Positions 8,024 to 14,388 of a DNA stretch of 18,748 nt are shown here, piece by piece. Source of the stretch: CAZKTS01 sp964555735 (lineage in GTDB: Bacteria > Actinomycetota > Acidimicrobiia > IMCC26256 > PALSA-555). The DNA lies in assembly GCA_964555735.1 (NCBI GenBank), contig CAZKTS010000327.1, positions 1-18,748 of the forward strand, in the 5' to 3' direction. The position numbers were made by a program, and so were the translations under genes. The notes beneath the pieces were generated by a model that was given only the letters and a program-made list of their open reading frames with translations, was not told the origin of the DNA and did not search any database. Numbering within the stretch: the first letter of the stretch is position 1; every line of letters begins with the position of its first letter.

Positions 8024-8641
8024 TCAGCCGCCGAGCAGGGGTGCGAGCTCGGCCTCGAGCGTGGGTGCATCGACGAACCGGTGGGCCTGGAACCCAGCCG
8101 TTCGGGCACCTTCGACGTTGACGGCCGAGTCGTCGATGAAGAGGGTCTCGGCGGGCACGAGGCCGAATCGTCCCACCAGCACCGCGAAGATCGCCGCCGA
8201 CGGCTTGAGGACGCCTTCCTCGCCGGAGACCACCGCACCGTGGAACTCCCCGAGCACCGGGTAGGCGTCCCGGCGGGCTCGGAAGACGTCGGCGGGCATG
8301 TTGGTCAGCAGGTAGCGGGGGACGCCGGCGGCACCGAGCCGGCGGACCAGGTCGGCCACGCCCGGCACCTCGCCGGCGATCATCTCGTCCTGACGCTTCC
8401 AGGCGTGCACGAGTTCGGCGTGATCGGGGAAGCGGGCCGCGAGCTCGGCGCACGCCTCGTCGAACGACCGGCCGGCGTCGAGCGAGAGGTTGAACTCCGT
8501 CGTGCACACCTCGGCGAGGAACCACTCGCGCTCGGCGTCGTCGGCGATCAGCTGACGATAGAGATGGCGCGGGTCCCAGTCGAGCAGCACGCCGCCGATG
8601 TCGAACACGACGGCGGTCGGCGGCACCACGCCGTGCAGCAT
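8024..8641 (-). CDS. HAD-superfamily hydrolase (YihX-like)
   Basis: A 205-residue phosphatase of HAD subfamily IA. Motif I is VFDIGGVLLDWDP with nucleophile Asp14; the usual second Asp is Gly16, as in YihX-like members (FDLGNV). Motif II is LLTNMP (Thr113), motif III the Lys of GVLKPS (Lys146), and motif IV FIDDSAVN (Asp170-Asp171). A helical cap lies between residues 25 and 95. Sugar or other small phosphomonoesters are the likely substrates, by family. It sits between a phosphotransferase and an acetyltransferase gene on one transcript, 9 nt behind the former. ATG at 8641 is used; GTG four codons downstream is a possible alternative. Confidence 0.9.
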   Translation of the reverse strand: MLHGVVPPTAVVFDIGGVLLDWDPRHLYRQLIADDAEREWFLAEVCTTEFNLSLDAGRSFDEACAELAARFPDHAELVHAWKRQDEMIAGEVPGVADLVRRLGAAGVPRYLLTNMPADVFRARRDAYPVLGEFHGAVVSGEEGVLKPSAAIFAVLVGRFGLVPAETLFIDDSAVNVEGARTAGFQAHRFVDAPTLEAELAPLLGG

Positions 8642-8650
8642 GGCAGGCGC

Positions 8651-9448
8651 TCAGCCCAGCGCGGCGACGAAGTCGGCATGGTGCTCGTCGAACCACTGGC
8701 GGCGGCGGTCGTACCGGGCCTGACCGCCCATGGTCTCCCACATCTCGATGAAGCCGGGCTCGCCGGCGTCGACGTGGCGCTGCACGAAGACCGCTCCGGC
8801 ATCGATCCCTTCTCGGAGGACATCGACGAACTCGGCGCGACCGGGCGGGAGGCCGTAGGCGTCGGCGACGACGCGCAGGCGCGCGACCGCGTCGAGTGAG
8901 CCCCGTCCGAGGCGCGCGGCGTCCTCAGGCGTGTCGAGCGGGACGCACATCTTGGCGAGCTGGGCCAGGTCGTAGAGCGGGCGCCCCGGCGCCGCGAAGT
9001 CGAAGTCGAGGAGCGCGACCGCTCGGCCGTCGCGGTAGACGACGTTCTCGGGGCAGACGTCGTTGTGACAGATCACCGGCGCGTCACCGGGACGGGGATC
9101 GGCCATCTCGTCGCTCCATGCGGCACCCTCGGGCGCGACGAAGCCCGCGGCGGCATCGTGGAATCGGCGGAGCAGCGCCGCGGTCGACGCGAGCGCCTCG
9201 TCGGTCTGGGACCAGGAGGGGAACGGCGGCACCGGCACGTCGCCCGGGATGAAGGTCAGACGCTCGCGGCCATCAGGATCGATCCCGACGGGCTCGGGGA
9301 CGCCGTCGAAGCCGGCGTCGCGCACGTGGCGGAGAAGCGCGTGGAGCAGAGGCGTCGTCCGCGTCGACGGCCGCAGTACGTGGCCGCCGACGCGGACGAC
9401 GGAGCCGGCGTTGGCGACGCCGCCTCCGAGGACCTCTTCGTTCGTCAG
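8651..9448 (-). CDS. APH-family phosphotransferase with probable CTG start
   Basis: A 265-residue kinase-fold protein. The catalytic loop is CHNDVCPENVV (Asp130, Asn135) and the metal site is LLDFDFA (Asp148); both are intact. The only conventional start visible is GTG at 9325, but family-like sequence continues in frame for 41 more codons, including VLGGGVANAGSVVRVGG and HVLRPS, which form the nucleotide loop and beta-3 strand. A start at 9325 would delete these. No ATG, GTG or TTG occurs in this extension. CTG at 9446-9448 overlaps the TGA of the upstream gene as CTGA, the same 4-bp geometry as ATGA or GTGA, so it is taken as the start. No strong ribosome-binding site is seen; coupling would supply ribosomes. 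Function is certain only as far as the family; the start is inferred. Confidence 0.8.
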   Translation of the reverse strand: MTNEEVLGGGVANAGSVVRVGGHVLRPSTRTTPLLHALLRHVRDAGFDGVPEPVGIDPDGRERLTFIPGDVPVPPFPSWSQTDEALASTAALLRRFHDAAAGFVAPEGAAWSDEMADPRPGDAPVICHNDVCPENVVYRDGRAVALLDFDFAAPGRPLYDLAQLAKMCVPLDTPEDAARLGRGSLDAVARLRVVADAYGLPPGRAEFVDVLREGIDAGAVFVQRHVDAGEPGFIEMWETMGGQARYDRRRQWFDEHHADFVAALG

Positions 9449-10104
9449 GCTGCGTCCAGGTTGGTGGTCAGGTTGTCGACCACGATGGTGGCCAGGTCTT
9501 CCGAACCGTCGAACGGCGCGTCCGGTGCCTGGAACTGGAGCACGGCGAGGCCGTTGCCCACCCGGATGAGGCCGAACTCCAGGTACAGGTCCTGCGTGTT
9601 CCCGTCCTCGTCCGAGGCCGAGACGGTGATCTGGTACACGACGTTGTCGTCACCCAACCCGACGTCCACCTGCTCGCCGGAGAACTCGCCCTCCAGACCG
9701 TTCTCCTGGAGGTTCGCCTCGATCGTCGCCTCGATGCAGTCGGGGCCGGAACCGGTGGCGTAGGCCTTCAGCGGCGCCTGGGCGCGAGCAGCGCTCGGGT
9801 ACACGAACACCTGGCTCTGGGCGTGGGTGCCCTCACCGTCCTCGAACGCCGACCCTGCGTTGGGTCGCTTGTCGGCGGCCTTGATGAGCGTGCGGATCTT
9901 CTTGCACTCGGAGGTGTTCGGCGGGAGCGAGTCGTCGACCGACGTCTCCTCGAGGCCGTAGTCGGCGACGTCGTCCTCGGTGAGCACCGAGTCCTCGGCG
10001 ATCGCCTGGTCGTCGGACGAGCCGGCGAACGCGAAGGAGTGCATCGAACCGCCGGCGACGAGGCCGACGACGAGCACCGTGAGCAGTGAGATCCGACGAA
10101 GCAT
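9445..10104 (-). CDS. Secreted protein of unrecognised family
   Basis: A 219-residue protein with a clear signal peptide: basic MLRR, a hydrophobic core LLTVLVVGLVAGG, and a likely cleavage site after AFA (about residue 27). No lipobox cysteine or sortase signal is present, so it should be released or loosely wall-bound. The mature part is acidic, with only two cysteines (C67 and C123) that could form a disulfide. A stretch with FVYPSAARAQAPL before the second cysteine, then a beta-rich C-terminus, weakly resembles extracellular sensor domains of the PknH type. This is a resemblance only. ATG at 10104 is preceded by AGGAAGGG. It heads the operon with the phosphotransferase, HAD and GNAT genes; a TAGAGT box lies about 60 bp upstream. 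Confidence 0.85.
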   Translation of the reverse strand: MLRRISLLTVLVVGLVAGGSMHSFAFAGSSDDQAIAEDSVLTEDDVADYGLEETSVDDSLPPNTSECKKIRTLIKAADKRPNAGSAFEDGEGTHAQSQVFVYPSAARAQAPLKAYATGSGPDCIEATIEANLQENGLEGEFSGEQVDVGLGDDNVVYQITVSASDEDGNTQDLYLEFGLIRVGNGLAVLQFQAPDAPFDGSEDLATIVVDNLTTNLDAA

Positions 10105-10163
10105 GGAGAGCACCCTTCCTGGTCCGCGCCCTTGCGGGCTCTTGCGCCCCTCGATCGCCGGGC

Positions 10164-10169
10164 ACTCTA
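10164..10169 (-). promoter_or_regulatory. Candidate -10 box TAGAGT for the secreted-protein operon
   Basis: Reading on the minus strand, TAGAGT fits TANNNT and would start a transcript with a leader of about 50 nt containing the AGGAAGGG ribosome-binding site. No convincing -35 hexamer was found. Confidence 0.4.
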
Positions 10170-10200
10170 CGTGGTCACGGTCGGTGAACCGGATTCCGCG

Positions 10201-10206
10201 TATGGT
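10201..10206 (+). promoter_or_regulatory. -10 box TATGGT of a leaderless-type promoter
   Basis: TATGGT ends 7 nt before the GTG at 10214, the same spacing as at 6803 and 13625, with no ribosome-binding site between. It decides the start of the downstream membrane protein in favour of 10214 over in-frame ATG 10202 and GTG 10205, which lie inside the box. Confidence 0.55.
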
Positions 10207-10213
10207 GACGCCC

Positions 10214-12664
10214 GTGACCGCCACGCTCGACTCGCCGTCGGCCGGGGAGCTCGAGCCCAAGCACCACGAGACGCTCAAGGAGCGGTTCCGGCGGGTGCGC
10301 TCGCACCGGTTCGGGCCCGCGTCGGAGGAGCCGTACCGCCGCCGTCCCCGCGACGCGATCCGCTTCGGTGTCGCCGTCGTCCTGCTGGTGCTGCTGGCGC
10401 GCCACGTCAACGACGTCACGCCCACCGAGACGAACGTCTTCGAGTTCTTCAACGGGCTCCCCGACGACCTGCGGTCGCTCTTCGTCACCCTCTACCGCCT
10501 CGGTGCGCTCTGGGCGGTCGGCCTGGTCGCGGTCGCGGCCCTGCTGGACCGGCGCTGGCGCCTGGCGCGCGACCTGGCGCTGGCCGGTGGTCTCGCCTGG
10601 GCGATCGCACGCATCCTCGGCGCGCTCATCGTCGAGAAGGACAGCCTCGGCAACAGCCTCGAGGTCGTCACGCGCTTCAGCAACGACTCGCCGAGCTTCC
10701 CGCTGGTGCGCCTCGCCGTCGTGGTGGCGGTCGTCGCCGCGGCCTCGCCGTACGTGTCGCGCCCGACCCGGCGCATCGGCGGCGTGCTGGTGCTGCTGCT
10801 CGCCTTGTCGTCGATGTACCTCGGCATCGCGTTCCCCAACGACGCGCTCGCCGCGGTCATCCTCGGATGGGGGATCGCGGCCGCAGTCCACCTCATCTTC
10901 GGCTCGCCGGGTGGTCGGCCCACGAGTCCGCAGGTGCAGGCCGCGCTCGTGCAGCTCGGTGTCCACGCGCGTGACGTGCACCTCAGACCCGAGCAGCATC
11001 CGGGCTTCACGGGCATGAACGCCGTGGACGCGGGTGGCGAGCTGTTCGTCAAGGTCATCGGTCGCGACGAGGCGGACGCGCAGTTCGTCGCCAAGCTCGG
11101 GCGATGGATCGCGTACAAGGACTCGGGTCCGACCCTGTACCTCAGCCGGCTGCAGCAGGTGGAGCACGAGGCGTACGCGATGCTCCTGGCGCAGTCGCAC
11201 GGCGTGCACGTGCCCGACGTCGTGGTGGCGGGGACGGGAGGCCCGGGTGCCGCGCTGCTCGTCATGCGCGCCGTGTCGGGGCCTCGGCTGGCCGAGATGG
11301 AGCCCAAGAAGATCACCCAGACGTTGCTCGTCGACATCTGGCGACAGGTGAAGCTCCTCCACGAGGGCTGCGTCGCTCACGGTTCGCTCAACACCCGCAA
11401 CATCGTCGTCACGCCGCAAGGCCCGGCGCTGGTCGACTTCTCGAGCTCGGCGTCGATCACCGCCGCGCGCTGCAACGACGACGTCGCCGAGCTGCTCGCC
11501 ACCACCGCGGCAATCGTCGGTGAGGAGCGTGCGGTCAAGGCCGCGCTCCGCGGCATCGGCCGCGAGACCCTGGCGGCGGCGCTCCCGTACCTCCAGCTCG
11601 CGGCGCTCGGTCGGCACAGCCGGGAGCTCACCGGCGACAAGCGCAAAGAGGCGAAGGCCCGGCTCGAGAAGCTCCGGTCGATCGCGGCCGAGGCCACCGG
11701 CGTCGAGGCGCCGATCCTCACCGAGCTCCACCGGGTCAGCCCCACGAACCTGGCGATGGCGATCGGCACGCTGTTCGCGGTCTTCGTGCTGCTCGGCCAG
11801 ATCGGCAGCCCGGAAGAGCTGTGGGACACGCTGCAGAACGCCGACTGGTTCTACGTGCTGGTTGCGTTCGTCCTCTCCATGCTCACCAACTTCGGCTTCG
11901 CGATCGCCCTGATGGGCACCGTGCCCGTCCGCCTCCCGATCTGGCCCACCACCGAGACCCAGGTCGCCATGTCGTTCTCCAACCTGGCCATCCCTGCCGT
12001 CGGCGGCATGGCGGTGCAGATCCGGTTCCTCCAGAAGCAGGGCGTCGACCTTGCCTCGGCCGTCGCGTCGGGCGGTCTCCTGTCGACGGTCGCGAACGTG
12101 TTCTCCCAGATCGTCCTGTTCCTCATCGCGCTCTGGCTCGCACCGAGCGGCACGTCGTTCGACACCGGCAACATCGACACGCAGAGCGTCGTCCAGACGG
12201 TGCTGCTGATCGCGCTGGTGCTGATCGTCGCGGTCGGGCTCGTGCTCGGCGTGCCGAAGCTCCGCAACATGATCGTCCCGCCGGTGAAGCGAGGTGCGAC
12301 CACCGTCTGGGAGGCGCTGCGCTCGCCGAAGCGGATCTTCTTCCTGCTCAGCGGGAACTTCATCGCCTCCCTGCTCTACGGGTTCTGCCTGCTCGCGTGC
12401 GTCGCGGCGTACGGCGGTGAGGTGTCGTTCTGGGCGCTGCTGGCGGCCAACATCTTCATCGGCACCATCGCGTCGCTGATCCCGATCCCGGGTGGCAACA
12501 CCGCGGTGTCGTCGATCGGCATGTCGGGCGCGCTCGTCGCGTTCGGTGTTCCGGACGCGGTCGCGGTGGCGGCGGTGCTCACCAACCAGCTGGTGGTGAG
12601 CTACATCCCCGCGGTGCCGGGGTGGTTCGCCACCAACCACCTCCTGAAGCGCGACTACCTGTGA
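10214..12664 (+). CDS. Degenerate PAP2 / pseudokinase-like / flippase-like membrane fusion protein
   Basis: An 816-residue protein in three parts. Residues about 45-230 are a multi-helix membrane domain laid out like a PAP2 phosphatase (PSFP then SSMYLGIAFPND), but the catalytic histidines are replaced (Arg166 and Ala206 at the aligned positions) and no KxxxxxxRP motif is present. Residues about 240-480 are a cytoplasmic kinase-like domain: Lys280 (LFVKVIGRD) and Asp408 (LVDFSSS) are kept, but the catalytic loop reads HGSLNTRN (389-396) with Ser391 where Asp is expected. Residues about 510-810 are hydrophobic helices of the lysylphosphatidylglycerol-synthase TM/UPF0104 type, with AIPAVGGMAVQ and LIPIPGGNTAVSS motifs, a family linked to lipid translocation. 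It is co-transcribed with a PAP2 gene (GTGA overlap). Role inferred: regulated flipping of an envelope lipid. Domain limits are approximate. Confidence 0.88.
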   Translation: MTATLDSPSAGELEPKHHETLKERFRRVRSHRFGPASEEPYRRRPRDAIRFGVAVVLLVLLARHVNDVTPTETNVFEFFNGLPDDLRSLFVTLYRLGALWAVGLVAVAALLDRRWRLARDLALAGGLAWAIARILGALIVEKDSLGNSLEVVTRFSNDSPSFPLVRLAVVVAVVAAASPYVSRPTRRIGGVLVLLLALSSMYLGIAFPNDALAAVILGWGIAAAVHLIFGSPGGRPTSPQVQAALVQLGVHARDVHLRPEQHPGFTGMNAVDAGGELFVKVIGRDEADAQFVAKLGRWIAYKDSGPTLYLSRLQQVEHEAYAMLLAQSHGVHVPDVVVAGTGGPGAALLVMRAVSGPRLAEMEPKKITQTLLVDIWRQVKLLHEGCVAHGSLNTRNIVVTPQGPALVDFSSSASITAARCNDDVAELLATTAAIVGEERAVKAALRGIGRETLAAALPYLQLAALGRHSRELTGDKRKEAKARLEKLRSIAAEATGVEAPILTELHRVSPTNLAMAIGTLFAVFVLLGQIGSPEELWDTLQNADWFYVLVAFVLSMLTNFGFAIALMGTVPVRLPIWPTTETQVAMSFSNLAIPAVGGMAVQIRFLQKQGVDLASAVASGGLLSTVANVFSQIVLFLIALWLAPSGTSFDTGNIDTQSVVQTVLLIALVLIVAVGLVLGVPKLRNMIVPPVKRGATTVWEALRSPKRIFFLLSGNFIASLLYGFCLLACVAAYGGEVSFWALLAANIFIGTIASLIPIPGGNTAVSSIGMSGALVAFGVPDAVAVAAVLTNQLVVSYIPAVPGWFATNHLLKRDYL

Positions 12665-13614
12665 CCACGGCGCCGGTCGAGCCACCGCGTCGCGCCCGGT
12701 CGCGGCGCTTCGGGTTGGCAGCCGAGCGCACCGAGCGGCGGATGGTCCTGCTGCTCGTGATCTGCATCCTCCTCCTGGCGGTCCTCTACGTCCTGGCCGT
12801 GCAGACCAGCTGGGGCCAGCGGCTCGACGACGCCGCGCTCGACGGTCGCACCACGCGCGTCGGGGTGCTGAACGCCACGCAGCGCCTCCTCGACACCATC
12901 TCCGTGGCGTCGCTCGCCGCCGCGGGCGTGGTGATCGCGGTGATCGCCGTTGCCCGCCGCCGCCCGCACCTCGCGCTCATGGCCCTGGTGGTGATCGGCG
13001 GCGCCAACGTCACGACCGAGCTGCTGAAGCGCCAGATCCTCCCCCGACCGGACCTCGTGGGGGAGGGCGAGCGGCTCGCGGGGCCGAGCTTCCCCAGCGG
13101 GCACGCCACCGTGGCGATGTCGGTGGTCGTGGCGCTGGTGCTCGTGGTGCCCCCGCGTTGGCGCGCCACCACGGCCGCGGCCGGGTTCGTGTACGCCGGC
13201 ATGGTGGGCATGGGCGTGGTGACCGCGGGTTGGCACCGACCGAGCGACGTGATGGGCGCCTACCTCGTGGCGGTGGGCTGGGGCGCCGGCGCAGTGATGC
13301 TGCTGGTGGTGTGGCGGGGCGCGACCCAGCTGCGCCTGGGCACCGAGCGGATGCCCGCGCTGTCGCCCGTCGTGATCGGCATCGGGATCGCGCTCGTGGT
13401 GGTGGGCTTCATCGGCTTCGCGGCCGCGCTCGTGGCGATCCGGGAGGACCAGCTCGACGCCGTCGACCTGGACGAGACCTACGCGGCGGCGATGGCCGCG
13501 ATCGTGGGCACCGGCGTGCTCCTGCTCAGCGCGCTCGTCGTCGCGATGCGCGGCGTGACGTTGGACCCGCTGCCCGACGGTGAGCCGGTCGGGAGACCCG
13601 CGGTCGCCGCATAG
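12661..13614 (+). CDS. PAP2-family membrane phosphatase
   Basis: A 317-residue integral membrane protein with about six or more helices. Motif C1 is KRQILPRP (Lys123, Arg129), C2 is PSFPSGH (His148), and C3 ends GWHRPSDV (His192, Asp196), so both catalytic histidines are present. The SR pair that usually opens C3 is replaced by GV, a variant I associate with actinobacterial PAP2 proteins. Expected activity is dephosphorylation of a lipid phosphate or pyrophosphate (for example phosphatidic acid or polyprenyl pyrophosphate) at the outer membrane face. Two further helices follow the catalytic core (VIGIGIALVVVGFIGFAAALVAI and the C-terminal one). GTG at 12661 overlaps the TGA of the fusion-protein gene by 4 bp, so the two are translationally coupled. 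Confidence 0.9.
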   Translation: MTTAPVEPPRRARSRRFGLAAERTERRMVLLLVICILLLAVLYVLAVQTSWGQRLDDAALDGRTTRVGVLNATQRLLDTISVASLAAAGVVIAVIAVARRRPHLALMALVVIGGANVTTELLKRQILPRPDLVGEGERLAGPSFPSGHATVAMSVVVALVLVVPPRWRATTAAAGFVYAGMVGMGVVTAGWHRPSDVMGAYLVAVGWGAGAVMLLVVWRGATQLRLGTERMPALSPVVIGIGIALVVVGFIGFAAALVAIREDQLDAVDLDETYAAAMAAIVGTGVLLLSALVVAMRGVTLDPLPDGEPVGRPAVAA

Positions 13615-13617
13615 CAT
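13612..13617 (+). promoter_or_regulatory. -10 box TAGCAT of a leaderless-type promoter
   Basis: TAGCAT ends 7 nt before the GTG at 13625. Its first three bases are the TAG stop codon of the PAP2 gene. No ribosome-binding site is present before the GTG. Confidence 0.5.
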
Positions 13618-13624
13618 CGCGGTC

Positions 13625-14377
13625 GTGGCCGACGATCCGACCTCCAGCCAGGACGCAACGCCGCCCGTCGACGCGGGCATCGAGCGCGTGCTCGTCGTGG
13701 TTGCGCACCCCGACGACGTCGACTTCGGCGCCGCGGGCAGCGTCGCCACCTGGACCGACGCCGGCATCGACGTCACCTACTGCCTGGTCACCGACGGCGA
13801 CGCCGGCGGCTTCGACGCCTCGATCACCCGGGCCGAGATGGCGGAGATCCGTCGCGCCGAGCAGACCGCGGCCGCGAAGCACGTCGGGGTGAGCGACCTC
13901 GTCTTCCTCGGCTACCCGGACGGCCGGGTCGAGCCCTCGCTCGACCTGCGGCGCGACATCTCGCGGGTCATCCGCCAGGTCCGGCCCCAGCGTGTCGTCA
14001 CCCAGTCGCCCGAGCGGCGCTACGACCGGATCTACGCCAGCCACCCCGACCACCTCGCCGCGGGCGAGGCCACGGTCTGCGCGGTCTACCCGGACGCCCG
14101 CAACGAGTTCGCCCATCCCGAGCTGCTCGAGGAGGGCCACGAGCCGTGGTCGGTCGGCCAGCTCTGGCTGATGTCGGATCCCGCGGCCGACCGCTTCGTC
14201 GACATCACCGACGTGCTCGACCGGAAGATGAGCGCGCTCAAGAGCCACGTCAGCCAGCACCCCGATCCGGATCGTCTCGACGACCTGATCGGCGACTGGG
14301 GGCGCGCGATGGGGCAGCTGGCCGGGTATCCCGACGGGCGGCTGGCCGAAGCCTTCCGCGGCGTCGACACCGCCTGA
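13625..14377 (+). CDS. PIG-L family zinc deacetylase
   Basis: A 250-residue protein with the LmbE/PIG-L fold. Zinc-site motif AHPDDVDFG lies at 27-35 (His28, Asp30, Asp31) and the second histidine segment SHPDH at 139-143. VTDGDAGG (55-62) is also typical. Members remove acetyl groups from N-acetylglucosamine-containing small molecules or lipids, such as mycothiol precursors or conjugates. Which substrate applies here cannot be decided, and MshB or Mca identity is not claimed. GTG at 13625 is chosen because a TANNNT box sits 7 nt upstream; the frame is open back to 13580 inside the PAP2 gene. It follows the lipid-module genes closely but probably has its own promoter. Confidence 0.9.
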   Translation: MADDPTSSQDATPPVDAGIERVLVVVAHPDDVDFGAAGSVATWTDAGIDVTYCLVTDGDAGGFDASITRAEMAEIRRAEQTAAAKHVGVSDLVFLGYPDGRVEPSLDLRRDISRVIRQVRPQRVVTQSPERRYDRIYASHPDHLAAGEATVCAVYPDARNEFAHPELLEEGHEPWSVGQLWLMSDPAADRFVDITDVLDRKMSALKSHVSQHPDPDRLDDLIGDWGRAMGQLAGYPDGRLAEAFRGVDTA

Positions 14378-14388
14378 CGGCGGCGGCG

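Noticed and set aside
10105..10488. Upstream extension of the secreted-protein frame.
   Set aside because: It would bury the signal peptide internally; ATG 10104 has a good ribosome-binding site directly ahead of it.
10175..12685. Minus-strand open frame of over 800 codons opposite the membrane fusion protein.
   Set aside because: His/Arg/Asp-rich shadow of a clearly membrane-spanning protein; no independent start signals.
13625..14377. Assigning the PIG-L protein as MshB or Mca of mycothiol metabolism.
   Set aside because: Motifs fit the whole family, and no other mycothiol gene is in the window.
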